Shown here one piece after another: positions 6,953 through 15,703 of a DNA stretch of 64,000 nucleotides; position 1 is the first letter of the stretch; every line of letters starts with the position of its first letter. The DNA comes from Magnetococcales bacterium (GTDB lineage: Bacteria > Pseudomonadota > Magnetococcia > Magnetococcales > JADGCH01), in NCBI GenBank assembly GCA_015229115.1, contig JADGCH010000004.1, positions 1-64,000 of the forward strand, written 5' to 3'. A model generated the notes under the pieces. It had not been told where the DNA came from. It did not search any database and saw nothing but the letters and a program-made list of their open reading frames with translations. The position numbers were made by a program, and so were the translations under genes.

Positions 6953-9900
6953 TCAAAAAGTGCGGAGGATCTGCCCATCTGTTGAATGACCTCCAGCAGG
7001 CGCTGCTTTTTGATCGGTTTAGAGAGGTAAAGGTCACAGCCAGCCTCACGGCTGCGATCGGCTTCCCCTTCCAGGGCGTGGGCGGTCAGGGCCACGATCG
7101 GCAGGCGTGCACGACCTGTTTCTTGCTCCCACTGGCGGATGACACGGGTGGCGCTGTAGCCGTCCATGATGGGCATTTGCACGTCCATCAGCACTAGGTC
7201 AAAGGCATGTTCCTGGGCTAGGCGCACCGCTGTTGCGCCGTCGGGGGCTACTTCCAGATGGTGGGGCAGATGGTGGGGGGTACGCTTGAGAAAGGTGCGG
7301 ATCAGCAGTTGGTTGTCTTCCGAATCCTCGGCCAGCAGAATGCGCAATGCGCTGTTGTCTGAGACAGGATTGGCCGTCGGTACGGCATCCGTGACAGGGC
7401 TGGTTGCTGGCCGTAATGGCAACGTAAAGCGGAAGGTACTACCTGCGCCGGTCCGGCTTTCCACCCAGATGTTGCCCTCCATCAGCTTGACCAACTGCCG
7501 TGACAGGGCCAGTCCCAGACCTGTGCCGCCGTAGCGCCGTGTGATGCCAGCATCGGCCTGGGTAAACTTGTCAAAGATGACCGCCAGATAGTCCGGATCG
7601 ATACCCTGGCCGGTGTCGGTCACTGAAAAACGCAGCTGCCCATCATTTCCATCGAACGCCACGTCCACCACGACGGCTACTTGCCCCCTATCGGTGAACT
7701 TGATGGCATTGCCCACCAGGTTGAACAACACCTGACGCAGCCGCAGCCCGTCAGCCATGATCCACTCCGGTACGTTTTCTGCTACCGTCAGCGTCAAGGC
7801 CAGTCCCTTGCCAATAGCCATCGTCCTGAGCAGACCCGTCACTTGTTCCACCAGAGACCGAATCGCCAGCGCTTCTTCCCTGATCTCCAGCATACCTGCT
7901 TCGATTTTGGAAAAATCCAGGATTTGGTTGATCAATTCCAGCAGGTTGGTCCCTGACTGTTGCAGTTTATCGACATAGCCGCGCTGTTCTGGGTCGAGAT
8001 GGGTTTCCAGTAGCAGGTCTCCCATGCCGATCACCACGTTCATGGGAGTGCGGATCTCGTGGCTCATGGCGGCCAGGAAGTTGCTTTTGGCTTGGCTGGC
8101 TAATTCCGCCCGTTCCCGGGCCTGAAGCAGTTCCTGTTGTTGGCGGCGGTTTTCTGAAACATCCCGGGCAGCGGCGTAGATCAACTGGTCACGGTAGGGT
8201 GTGGAATGCCACTCGATCCAGCGCCAGGAGCCATCCTGGCAGCGGTAGCGATTGACAAAGTGGCGCACGCGATTCCCCTCTACCAAGGCAGCCATAGCGG
8301 CCTGGGTGGCCGGAATATCGTCCGGATGGACCAGATCCAGGAAGAGTCGTCCTTCCAGCTCCTGCACAGGATATCCTAGCGTGTGTTGCCAAGCTTGATT
8401 TAACCGCAAAAAATGCCCCTGGGTATCGGCAATGCACAGCAGGTCCAGCGACAGGCTAAAGAAACGATCCAGGGTTTCAGCGCTCTCCTGCAAGGCTAGG
8501 GAGGTGTTCTTGATTTGGTGGTCGAAACCTTTTTGCCGCCGCTGGTAGATATGGAGGCCCAGGACTGAGACCACGACTAAAACTCCGAACAGACTGCCCT
8601 GCAGGCGAGCCTCCCGATACCATGCGGCGTAGATACTGGCCAGATGACGGCTCACGCCTACTACCAGGGTCTTATCCAGGGGCAGGTCAGCGTTACGGAT
8701 CGTGCGGAGGGCCAATAGACGCTCCTCCCCCGCAACCTGGGATGGACCCGCTCTTATGCTCTCGACCAGTCCACTCTGCTGGTGGCGAGTGAACAGGCTA
8801 TCAGGATGGTTCAGTTCTTTGCCCGCCACGTCTTCCCTTTCTGGCTCAACCAGGAAGATCATCCCATCCTCATGCGTAATGGAGCTCCACATGTCCGGGG
8901 TGTAGAGAACCGAGGAGAGCAGTGCCTTGAAATAGTCCGGATCAAGTGTTGCCGCCACAATACCCTGAAACTCGCCTCCTGGGCCAGTCATGGAGAGGGT
9001 CAAATTCATGATCCACACCCCAAGGAAGCCCTTAAACGGAGGGGAAAGGTGCAGCATGGCAGGATTATTGGCCTGTTTGGTGGTTTGAAAGTAGGGTCTC
9101 TGACTGTAATTCTGGCCCATCAACTCCTTGCGGTTGGATACCAGAACGTTGCCTTGGGCATCAAACAGGTTTATGGTGCGAATGCCGGGCATGGCGTCAC
9201 ATAAAGCTTTGATGCGGCGACTGGCTTCCGTCTGCCAGTTGGGAGAGCCTTGCCAGGCAGGAAGATCGTTGCGTAGGCCCTGCAGGGCCAGATAGGCCGA
9301 AGCCAGTTGGCGACTCAGATTAACGTCGATGACCCGGGCTTGGGTACGCAGGCGATCCCGTTCCTGGTTATCCAGCTGGTCATATCCCTGTAGTAGAAAG
9401 AACCCGATCACCCACCCCAGCACCAGCAGCGCCAAGGTTAACATCACCCACTGGGCGGCGTAGGGATTGCCAACCAGGTGGGAGGAGTGTCTCCAGCCAA
9501 AGGCCACAATAGCCACACCGGCCACCACGAAACCAACGGCCGTTTGAGGTGCCATGCGGGTATAATACATCCAGCCATAGGCGGCTTCCAGCTGGATCAG
9601 ATAGCCGAGTAGGGTCATGATGCCCATTCCCAGTACCATACCTCCCAGCAACCATACCCCATGCCAGACAGTAGCGTGAGTAGTACGCCGGAAGGCCGCT
9701 CCTGCCAGTGCCACACCGGTTAGCGTGAAACAGAGCGCGGTATTGGGAGCCATACGGCCTGGGTGGATGGTATGGTCTGTGATAAAGGGCTGCATGAACA
9801 ATTGGTCGATAGCCAGATCGACTCCCGCCAAGTATTCCATCAGCGATAGCCCACCCAGCAGCAGCACCCCAGCGCCACACCATGCGACCAGAGCACGCCT

Positions 9901-10119
9901 ACCCCTGACCAGCGATAACAGCCCCGCTCCACTCAGGCAGAAGGCGAGGGCGGTGTTATATTGTACCGCTACAAGGTCCGTAGAAAGCCGAACCAGACCC
10001 GGTTGACGTAGATGCCACCCAACCATGACTACCAGACCCAACATCAGGACCAGAAATCCGCCCACCGCGACAAGGGACGATGCCAACGGAGCGGGTAGTC
10101 TCGATTTGATGGTCAACAA
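6949..10119 (-). CDS. Membrane-bound hybrid histidine kinase (Cache-PAS-HK-REC)
   Basis: About 1056 residues. There is a run of seven or so membrane segments in the first 270 residues, then a Cache-like periplasmic domain ([14 protein letters not shown] and QNYSQRPYF), another membrane helix and a PAS domain ([15 protein letters not shown]). HisKA ([14 protein letters not shown]), HATPase_c ([23 protein letters not shown]) and a C-terminal receiver with phospho-acceptor in LVLMDVQMP (Asp about 979) follow. There is no Hpt. I place the start at TTG 10119, 7 bp after the cheV stop; an ATG at 10239 would overlap cheV by 113 bp. It is coupled to CheV, which suggests a chemosensory or motility input. 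Confidence 0.88.
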   Translation of the reverse strand: MLTIKSRLPAPLASSLVAVGGFLVLMLGLVVMVGWHLRQPGLVRLSTDLVAVQYNTALAFCLSGAGLLSLVRGRRALVAWCGAGVLLLGGLSLMEYLAGVDLAIDQLFMQPFITDHTIHPGRMAPNTALCFTLTGVALAGAAFRRTTHATVWHGVWLLGGMVLGMGIMTLLGYLIQLEAAYGWMYYTRMAPQTAVGFVVAGVAIVAFGWRHSSHLVGNPYAAQWVMLTLALLVLGWVIGFFLLQGYDQLDNQERDRLRTQARVIDVNLSRQLASAYLALQGLRNDLPAWQGSPNWQTEASRRIKALCDAMPGIRTINLFDAQGNVLVSNRKELMGQNYSQRPYFQTTKQANNPAMLHLSPPFKGFLGVWIMNLTLSMTGPGGEFQGIVAATLDPDYFKALLSSVLYTPDMWSSITHEDGMIFLVEPEREDVAGKELNHPDSLFTRHQQSGLVESIRAGPSQVAGEERLLALRTIRNADLPLDKTLVVGVSRHLASIYAAWYREARLQGSLFGVLVVVSVLGLHIYQRRQKGFDHQIKNTSLALQESAETLDRFFSLSLDLLCIADTQGHFLRLNQAWQHTLGYPVQELEGRLFLDLVHPDDIPATQAAMAALVEGNRVRHFVNRYRCQDGSWRWIEWHSTPYRDQLIYAAARDVSENRRQQQELLQARERAELASQAKSNFLAAMSHEIRTPMNVVIGMGDLLLETHLDPEQRGYVDKLQQSGTNLLELINQILDFSKIEAGMLEIREEALAIRSLVEQVTGLLRTMAIGKGLALTLTVAENVPEWIMADGLRLRQVLFNLVGNAIKFTDRGQVAVVVDVAFDGNDGQLRFSVTDTGQGIDPDYLAVIFDKFTQADAGITRRYGGTGLGLALSRQLVKLMEGNIWVESRTGAGSTFRFTLPLRPATSPVTDAVPTANPVSDNSALRILLAEDSEDNQLLIRTFLKRTPHHLPHHLEVAPDGATAVRLAQEHAFDLVLMDVQMPIMDGYSATRVIRQWEQETGRARLPIVALTAHALEGEADRSREAGCDLYLSKPIKKQRLLEVIQQMGRSSALFD

Positions 10120-10126
10120 CCCCGAT

Positions 10127-11092
10127 CTAGGCAGTGGCCTGATTGCCACAGAGTCCCGACTGGCGTAACGTCTGAATCTGGTCCAGCACCACCCGTGCGA
10201 TGGCATCCGGTTGGAACTTGGCGACAAAATTGTCGGCACCCACCTGCTGTGCTTTGACGGTATTGGCCTGGTTGCTCATTGAGCTGTGCAACACCAATGG
10301 GATATGGGACAGTTGCGGTATGGCCTTGACCTTGCGGGTGAAGGTAAAACCATCCATACCGGGCATCTCGATGTCGGAGATGATCAGGCAGAAGCGCTGC
10401 GTTGATCCAGGTGCCATCGACTCCTGTAGGGCATTAAAAGCCTGCTCGGCGTTTTCGTAGATGATGTGACCCACCCCAAGTTTGGTCAGTGTTTGGGCCA
10501 GTAACAACCGGGCTGCCCGGGAATCATCGACTCCCAGCACGGTATAGTCGGCAATGGAGGCACTGCGACCCTCTTCCAGCAGGGCTGACTTGACCTCTAC
10601 CTCAAAGCCGATGATCTCGCCCAGGATCTTCTCCACATCGAGAATCTGGATGGCTTTGTCATCGTCGTCATAGGTCAGTGCCGTGAGATAACCACTGTTC
10701 TGGATCGAAGCCCCCGGGCTCTTGATGTCGCTCCAGCTTTTGTTGACCAGCTTGTTGGGACGACTGATCAGAAATCCCTGTACCGTGTTGCTGTATTCGC
10801 AGATGATGACATAACTGAGACCATCCCGATAATCGACCGGCTCAAGCCCGAGACCCATGCCCAGATCGATCACCGTCACCAGCCTGTCGCGGAAATTGAT
10901 GGCTCCAATGATAGCTGGATGGCATTGGGGCACCTTGGTGACCGCCTTGGGTGTTTCGATGACTTCGATAATCTTGAAGACGTTGATGCCGTACTGCTGC
11001 TGGTCGGTGAGATAGAACGTCAACATTTCCATCTGGTTGGTAAAGGCCAGATTGGCTCTCTGATCGATCTCGTCCATGAAGTTGTCGGTCAT
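10127..11092 (-). CDS. cheV: Chemotaxis coupling protein CheV
   Basis: 321 residues: a CheW-like domain over about 1-165 (LTFYLTDQQQYGINVFKIIE, AIIGAINFRDRLVTVIDL) followed by a receiver domain over about 185-315 with acceptor motif IISDIEMPGMDG. This is the CheV architecture: it couples chemoreceptors to CheA, and its phosphorylation supports adaptation. It sits 7 bp upstream of a membrane hybrid kinase on the same strand, so the two are probably cotranscribed. Length is normal for CheV. Confidence 0.93.
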   Translation of the reverse strand: MTDNFMDEIDQRANLAFTNQMEMLTFYLTDQQQYGINVFKIIEVIETPKAVTKVPQCHPAIIGAINFRDRLVTVIDLGMGLGLEPVDYRDGLSYVIICEYSNTVQGFLISRPNKLVNKSWSDIKSPGASIQNSGYLTALTYDDDDKAIQILDVEKILGEIIGFEVEVKSALLEEGRSASIADYTVLGVDDSRAARLLLAQTLTKLGVGHIIYENAEQAFNALQESMAPGSTQRFCLIISDIEMPGMDGFTFTRKVKAIPQLSHIPLVLHSSMSNQANTVKAQQVGADNFVAKFQPDAIARVVLDQIQTLRQSGLCGNQATA

Positions 11093-11140
11093 GTCGCAGT
11101 CTCCTTCAAAAATTCTGAAATAAGTACCGCAATGATACCA

Positions 11141-11647
11141 TCAATCACGTTGGGAGACAACATCCACTGTTGTCTCTTCATCGACATCAAGCTCATGAAA
11201 ACCAACCTGCAGAATGGTGCTGGCCAGCAGCTCACACATCCGCTTGGTGTGCTGTTTACAGTGAATTTTGCTTTCACCCTGATCACGCCACCGTTCGAGC
11301 AGCTCCCCGCAGGAACTGGTGCCGGTACGCTCCATGAAGCGCTGGTAGTAAATCTGTGCCAGTGTGTAGGCCTCTTCCTTGGCATCCTCATCGCCAGGCT
11401 GGTCACGGCCGGCCACCACACCAATCGCCATCAGTCCCGCTGTCAGGGCACCACAGGTCTGCTGCAATTCCGAAAAGCCACCATTGAAAGGTGTGGCGAT
11501 ACGGGTGATGGCAGCTGGATCAAAACGATGGGGAGCCATGACTTCGGTGATGGCTCGCAACATCGCCTCGGCACACGAATAACGTGCATCGTCGTAATAG
11601 TGCAGAGCCAGGGCGCCTGCCTTTTCAATGATCTCATTCTTGGTCAC
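11141..11647 (-). CDS. C_GCAxxG_C_C family protein
   Basis: 168 residues with the ordered Cys/Gly signature of the C_GCAxxG_C_C family: YSCAEAMLRA near residue 25, ATPFNGGFSELQQTCGALTA in the middle, then SSCGELLERW and the KIHCKQHTKRMC region. These proteins are thought to be redox-active or metal-binding, but no reaction is established. Its ATG overlaps the stop of the DUF2249 gene by 4 bp, so the two products are likely made together. Some members carry only one or two of the cysteine sites; here five or more cysteines are retained. Confidence 0.82.
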   Translation of the reverse strand: MTKNEIIEKAGALALHYYDDARYSCAEAMLRAITEVMAPHRFDPAAITRIATPFNGGFSELQQTCGALTAGLMAIGVVAGRDQPGDEDAKEEAYTLAQIYYQRFMERTGTSSCGELLERWRDQGESKIHCKQHTKRMCELLASTILQVGFHELDVDEETTVDVVSQRD

Positions 11648-11892
11648 GCTTCGGTATCCTTCTTGATGGTTATCACAAACAGTTCATCGTTTTCGGACTG
11701 CACGGCCATGGTCAGCCCTCGTTGCCGCAGGCGGTCACCCAGCAAGCAGGGATAACAGCGATGGTGCACGGTCAGGACATCGTCGGCTGTCTGCAACTGG
11801 TTGCAGCTGGTCAGGATCTGGTGCAGGGGCTCTGGCGCCGGGAGTGAACGGACATCCAAAAACAGGCTGGACAAGGCTTCTCCTTGATTCAT
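11644..11892 (-). CDS. DUF2249-like small protein
   Basis: 82 residues starting MNQGEALSSLFLDVRSLPAP, followed by EPLHQILTSCNQL. LDVR-x-LPAPEPL...IL is the opening signature of DUF2249, a small SirA/TusA-like fold often linked to iron-sulfur or nitric-oxide stress proteins. A CYPCLL stretch in the middle adds two cysteines. It is coupled by ATGA to the C_GCAxxG_C_C gene. Function unknown; a thiol or redox role for the pair is inference. Confidence 0.7.
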   Translation of the reverse strand: MNQGEALSSLFLDVRSLPAPEPLHQILTSCNQLQTADDVLTVHHRCYPCLLGDRLRQRGLTMAVQSENDELFVITIKKDTEA

Positions 11893-11926
11893 GATGGTTG
11901 TAGACTTATACTGGCTAACAACTGAA

Positions 11927-11936
11927 TATCATGATA
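11927..11936. promoter_or_regulatory. Palindrome in a divergent promoter region
   Basis: The perfect palindrome TATCATGATA lies in the 80-bp gap between the divergently transcribed DUF2249 gene and the siroheme-type gene. It is a plausible operator for either side, but a 10-bp AT-rich palindrome could occur by chance. Confidence 0.25.
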
Positions 11937-11972
11937 ACATTATGAACCATTTTTGCTGAAGTCACAACTGAT

Positions 11973-12656
11973 ATGGCCCATGCGTCCGTTCTTGGTCTCG
12001 GTGATTCCGCGCCGCTGTTGCCTCTTTTCGTCGATCTGCGCGGTCGCACTTGCCTACTGGTCGGTGCCGATCAGGGCAGCCAGCAAGAAGCGATACACAA
12101 GGGGCAACTGTTATGGCGGGCGGGCGCCAGGTTGCGCTGGGTCGGGTCGCAGCAGCCTGACTGGGAGATGGAAGATCGGGTCGAATGGCAACAGCCGCCG
12201 TTGCAGCCGGATCACTTGCGTGACGTTTGGCTGATTGTCAGTTTCTCGCCGGATGCCGATGTCAATCGCTGGCTGGCTGATCAGGCGCTGGAGCGGCATA
12301 TTTTTTTCAATGCCGTTGATCAGACGCGCTATTGCAGCGCTATCTGGCCGGCTTATGTGGAGCGGTTACCCGTTCAGGTGGCCCTGACCACCGGTGGCCA
12401 TAGTCCAGCCTTATCTGGTTATCTGCGCCGCTGGCTTGAGGGGCAGTTGCCGGTGACGCTGGGGGCCTTTGCGGTCTGGGTGGCCTCGTGGCGTCGGCGG
12501 CTGGCTGGTCACCATCACGGCATGGCGCAGCGGGCACGATTCTGGCGGCAATTGTTGGATCATGGGTTGTTGATGCGTTACACTGAGGCGGGTGTCGAGG
12601 CTGCCGAGGCCGAACTGAACCGGGTGCTGGCGTTACAGGAGGAAACCGATGTCTGA
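11973..12656 (+). CDS. Precorrin-2 dehydrogenase/ferrochelatase-like protein (Met8/CysG N-domain)
   Basis: 227 residues aligning by eye along the N-terminal half of CysG: PLFVDLRGRTCLLVGA (Rossmann start), FFNAVDQ with the catalytic-type Asp, VALTTGGHSPALSGYLRR, and a C-terminal ARFWRQLLDHGLL dimerisation helix. This family oxidises precorrin-2 and inserts Fe2+ to make siroheme. Oddly, the usual glycine-rich NAD loop GGGxVAxRK is replaced by GADQGSQQEA, so dehydrogenase activity is uncertain. The product could act only as a chelatase. No uroporphyrinogen methyltransferase domain is fused. The Hpt gene overlaps its end by 8 bp. Confidence 0.75.
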   Translation: MAHASVLGLGDSAPLLPLFVDLRGRTCLLVGADQGSQQEAIHKGQLLWRAGARLRWVGSQQPDWEMEDRVEWQQPPLQPDHLRDVWLIVSFSPDADVNRWLADQALERHIFFNAVDQTRYCSAIWPAYVERLPVQVALTTGGHSPALSGYLRRWLEGQLPVTLGAFAVWVASWRRRLAGHHHGMAQRARFWRQLLDHGLLMRYTEAGVEAAEAELNRVLALQEETDV

Positions 12657-12996
12657 CTCTATCAGAGAAATAGGCGAAGGAATAGGCGGAGAAATAGGCA
12701 AGATAACGGTGATGATTGATCGTGAGCTGGAGCAGCTGATTCCAGGCTACTTGGCTAACCGCTGGAAGGACGTCGCCGCTATCGAGCAAGCTTTGGCACA
12801 GGGCGATCAGGAGTCGATACGCATTCTGGGCCATCGCATGAAAGGGTCTGGTGCTGGCTACGGTTTTGAGGAGATCACCGCGATCGGTCGTCAACTGGAG
12901 CAGGCTGCCGACCAGGGCGATCAGGCCGTCGTCGCGCAGTTGCGGCAACATCTGGTGCATTATCTTGAGTCGATCGAGATAACCTATGTGGGATAA
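12649..12996 (+). CDS. Stand-alone Hpt domain protein
   Basis: 115 residues forming a histidine phosphotransfer domain. The motif LGHRMKGSGAGYGFEEI carries the phospho-accepting His, and helical segments flank it (ELEQLIPGYLANRWKDVAAI and AIGRQLEQAADQGDQ). GGAGG precedes the ATG, which lies inside the end of the preceding gene. It lies 8 bp upstream of an OmpR-type regulator, so the pair probably forms the last two steps of a phosphorelay whose kinase is encoded elsewhere. Confidence 0.85.
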   Translation: MSDSIREIGEGIGGEIGKITVMIDRELEQLIPGYLANRWKDVAAIEQALAQGDQESIRILGHRMKGSGAGYGFEEITAIGRQLEQAADQGDQAVVAQLRQHLVHYLESIEITYVG

Positions 12997-13004
12997 GTGG
13001 GAAG

Positions 13005-13778
13005 ATGAACAAGATGGCGTCCATTCTTATTGTTGATGACGATGCTGACCTGTGCCAGATGGTACAGACTTACATGAATAACAATGGATTGCAGATACTG
13101 ATCGCGTCGGATGGACGCGGCATGAGGAAGATTCTGGACAATACCAGCGTCGATTTGATCATTCTCGATCTGATGTTGCGCGATGAGGATGGGCTGGTGT
13201 TGTGCCGTAATCTGCGGGCACGGTCCGATATTCCGGTCCTGATTCTGAGTGCCAGGGGTGAGGAAATGGATCGCATTATCGGTCTGGAAATGGGTGCCGA
13301 CGATTATTTGCCCAAGCCGTTTCACATGCGCGAACTGCTGGCCCGTGTCAAGAGTATTCTCAGGCGTGGTCGTGCCCATCAAACGGACGACCGTTTTGGC
13401 GACGATGTGGTGTATCGTTTTGCTGGCTGGATGCTGGATAACCTGTCGCGCCAGTTGCGGTCACCGGACGGTGGCCATGTGCTGGAGTTGAGCAGCTCCG
13501 AGCATACGCTGTTGCGTGTTTTTCTGACTCATCCCAACAAGGTACTGACCAGGGAGCAGCTTCTGAACCTGTCACGTGGGCATCCGGCCGATGCCGATGA
13601 CCGTAGCATCGATATGCAGATCAGTCGGCTACGGCGGCGCTTGCTGGAGACACCCAAGTCTTCGTCGCTGATTCGTACCGTACGTAGCACCGGTTATCTT
13701 TTCTCGGCCGAAGTGGATCGGGGTGTCAAACAGAAGGAGGGTACCCTGGTTTTTACGCCAATTGTTGCGCCAGCATGA
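13005..13778 (+). CDS. OmpR-family response regulator
   Basis: 257 residues. The receiver domain spans about 5-120, with the acidic pair in IVDDDAD and phospho-acceptor Asp55 in IILDLMLRDEDG. The winged-helix DNA-binding domain spans about 145-240 (LTREQLLNLSRG, RSIDMQISRLRRRL, RTVRSTGYLF). It follows an Hpt protein by 8 bp and has no adjacent sensor kinase. Its stop TGA (13776-13778) falls at the junction where the Rpn-like gene begins, in an ATGA overlap, so before the insertion it was presumably coupled to dtd. The target genes are unknown. Confidence 0.92.
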   Translation: MNKMASILIVDDDADLCQMVQTYMNNNGLQILIASDGRGMRKILDNTSVDLIILDLMLRDEDGLVLCRNLRARSDIPVLILSARGEEMDRIIGLEMGADDYLPKPFHMRELLARVKSILRRGRAHQTDDRFGDDVVYRFAGWMLDNLSRQLRSPDGGHVLELSSSEHTLLRVFLTHPNKVLTREQLLNLSRGHPADADDRSIDMQISRLRRRLLETPKSSSLIRTVRSTGYLFSAEVDRGVKQKEGTLVFTPIVAPA

Positions 13779-14734
13779 AGAGCCTGCTTCAGCGCGAGAC
13801 CTTGCCACCACAGGATGAGTACGACACGCCTTGGAAGGAAGTGATCGAAGAGTTTCTTGATGATCTGTTGGCCATGCTGCTGCCCGATCTTCACGACCTT
13901 ATCGACTGGTCACGCGCTCCGGAGTTTCTCGATCAGGAACTGGCGCGCATTCTGGTTGATGCCGTTACCACCGATCGGCGGGTGGATAAGCTGGTCAAGG
14001 TGTGGCTCAAGGATGGCAGCGAGCACTGGATCCTGCTGCATGTCGAGGTACAGGGTGATAGGATCGCCGGATTTGAAGAGCGCATGTTCCAGTGTTATTA
14101 CCGTATCTACGATCTGTTCCGCAGGATGGTGGTCGGTATCGCCCTGCTGGCCGACATGGACGACGGCTGGCGTCCGCAGGAATATCGTTCCGGACTGCTC
14201 GGCAGTCAGGTCGTTTATCAGTTCAATGCCGTCAAGCTGTTGGACTATGTAGGTCGTGAAGATGAGTTAAGAACATCGGACAATCCCTTCGCTGTTGTCC
14301 TGCTGGCCCATCTGTATGCCAAAAGAACCCGGGGCGATGCCGATCGACGCTATCAGGTCAAGAAGGAGATGATCCGCGGCTTGTACCAGAAGGGATGGGA
14401 GCGCCAGAAGATCCGGTGGCTATTGCGCTTCGTCGACTGGGTGTTGCAGCTATCAGAGGTCGCTAACCAGCAGCTATCGCGGGAGCTGGCAGAAATTGAG
14501 GGGGTCAACAGAATGCCATCTTATGTAACCAGTTTTGAGCGGATTGGGATCGAGAAGGGCCAAAAGTCCGTGCTGCTGCGTCAGTTGCGGCGCCGTTTTG
14601 CCGACTTGCCAGCGTGGGTTGAGTCGAGAGTGCAAGGTGCCAATCTGGAGCTGCTGGGGGAGTGGGCTGATCGGTTTGTGGACGCTCATTCTCTGGAGGA
14701 AATTTTTGGTGATGAGAGGCAGACGGCGCATTGA
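13775..14734 (+). CDS. Rpn-like PD-(D/E)XK protein with DUF4351-type C-terminus
   Basis: 319 residues of the Rpn/putative transposase group. The core TPWKEVIEEFLDDLL, the D71-KLVKVWLKDG segment and HVEVQ (Glu91, Gln93) fit a PD-(D/E)XK nuclease site. The C-terminal VLLRQLRRRFADLPAW...LEEIFGD is a DUF4351-like tail. Related Rpn proteins promote recA-independent recombination; activity here is unproven. The first seven codons, MKSLLQR, are identical to the start of the downstream dtd product. The stop TGA lies inside the second copy of a 21-bp direct repeat, so the gene appears to have inserted into dtd and taken over its start. Confidence 0.85.
   Translation: MKSLLQRETLPPQDEYDTPWKEVIEEFLDDLLAMLLPDLHDLIDWSRAPEFLDQELARILVDAVTTDRRVDKLVKVWLKDGSEHWILLHVEVQGDRIAGFEERMFQCYYRIYDLFRRMVVGIALLADMDDGWRPQEYRSGLLGSQVVYQFNAVKLLDYVGREDELRTSDNPFAVVLLAHLYAKRTRGDADRRYQVKKEMIRGLYQKGWERQKIRWLLRFVDWVLQLSEVANQQLSRELAEIEGVNRMPSYVTSFERIGIEKGQKSVLLRQLRRRFADLPAWVESRVQGANLELLGEWADRFVDAHSLEEIFGDERQTAH
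13776..13796 (+). repeat. Direct repeat, left copy (21 bp)
   Basis: The 21 bp beginning TGAAGAGCCTGCTTCAGC are identical to 14732-14752. The two copies bracket the Rpn-like gene. The left copy lies directly after the A of the ATG at 13775 and supplies the first codons of the Rpn-like protein. Confidence 0.9.
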
Positions 14735-15165
14735 AGAGCCTGCTTCAGCGCGTCACCCGTGCTGAAGTGCGGGTTGCCGATCAGGTTGTCGGACAGATTG
14801 CCGCTGGGGTAGTGGTTTTTGTTGCCGTGGAGCGGGGCGATCAGGAAGGCATGCTGCATCAGATGGCTGAGCGGATTGTGCGGTTACGCATGTTTTCCGA
14901 CGATGCCGGGCGCATGAACCGTTCTCTGCTCGAATGCGGTGGCGCAGCTCTGGTAGTGTCGCAGTTTACCCTGGCGGCTGATTTGGCCAAGGGTCACCGG
15001 CCTTCGTTCAGTCGTGCCGAGGCCCCGGATCGGGCACGCCATTTGTATCACCAATTCTGTCTTGATCTGGCACAGCAGGGTGTTGAGGTGGCCCAAGGGG
15101 TGTTCGGGGCCGATATGCAGGTTGATTTGGTCAACGACGGGCCGGTCACTTTCTGGCTGGAATGA
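14731..15165 (+). CDS. dtd: D-aminoacyl-tRNA deacylase
   Basis: 144 residues. It hydrolyses D-aminoacyl-tRNA and Gly-tRNA-Ala. Family motifs are intact: MKSLLQRVTRAEV at the N-terminus, SQFTLAADLAKGHRPSF (catalytic-loop Thr) and the Gly-cisPro region VNDGPVTFWLE at the C-terminus. The only start that keeps the conserved N-terminus is now TTG at 14731, overlapping the Rpn-like stop (TTGA). The ancestral ATG is most likely the one now used by the Rpn-like gene at 13775. Translation may therefore depend on coupling to the inserted gene and may be reduced. Confidence 0.93.
   Translation: MKSLLQRVTRAEVRVADQVVGQIAAGVVVFVAVERGDQEGMLHQMAERIVRLRMFSDDAGRMNRSLLECGGAALVVSQFTLAADLAKGHRPSFSRAEAPDRARHLYHQFCLDLAQQGVEVAQGVFGADMQVDLVNDGPVTFWLE
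14732..14752 (+). repeat. Direct repeat, right copy (21 bp)
   Basis: The exact second copy of the 13776-13796 repeat. It contains the Rpn-like stop codon at its first three bases and encodes KSLLQR of Dtd. Separation of the copies is 956 bp start to start, the size of one gene unit. Confidence 0.9.
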
Positions 15166-15204
15166 CAACAGTTACCATCGCTTTTTCCGGGGGAGAGTTT
15201 ATTC

Positions 15205-15660
15205 ATGATTAATGCACCACAGGTTCAGACGCTTGAAGAGGCGCAGGAGCTCATTAACACCCTGTTTCAGAAGGCCGAGGAGACCAATCGTGAACTGAGC
15301 CAGGCCATCCAGCATGCCCAGAGCAACTTTACCGTGATCGAGAAATTGGCTGCGGCAACGCAGGAGATCGGTAAGGTGGTCAAGGTAATCAAGAATATCG
15401 CTGGTCAAACCAACATGTTGGCCCTCAATGCTTCCATTGAGGCGGCTGGTGCTGGCGAGGCTGGCAAAGGTTTTGCAGTGGTAGCCAACGAAGTCAAGGA
15501 TCTGTCGCGTCAGACGGCAGAGGCGACCAACATGATATCGGCGAGGGTCGATGAGATCCAGAGCAAGACCTCGGAAGCCTCTGATACGGCGCGTGAGATC
15601 GTCGAGAGTATCCAGCGCATCAGCGATTCCAACGGGGAAACGTTTCGTTTCAACCAGTAG
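15205..15660 (+). CDS. Minimal cytoplasmic chemoreceptor signalling domain
   Basis: 151 residues that are almost entirely the coiled-coil hairpin of a methyl-accepting chemotaxis protein. The tip reads [20 protein letters not shown], followed by [20 protein letters not shown]. There is no transmembrane segment, ligand domain or HAMP, and only short helical arms, so classical methylation helices are largely missing. It could be a soluble receptor that takes input from partners or a truncated remnant. The reading frame is clean and a CheX-like gene follows 43 bp later, which argues for a working pair. Confidence 0.75.
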   Translation: MINAPQVQTLEEAQELINTLFQKAEETNRELSQAIQHAQSNFTVIEKLAAATQEIGKVVKVIKNIAGQTNMLALNASIEAAGAGEAGKGFAVVANEVKDLSRQTAEATNMISARVDEIQSKTSEASDTAREIVESIQRISDSNGETFRFNQ

Positions 15661-15703
15661 GGACAATCATTGAAGGAGAGGCGGTTGAAGGAGAGGCGAT
15701 CAT

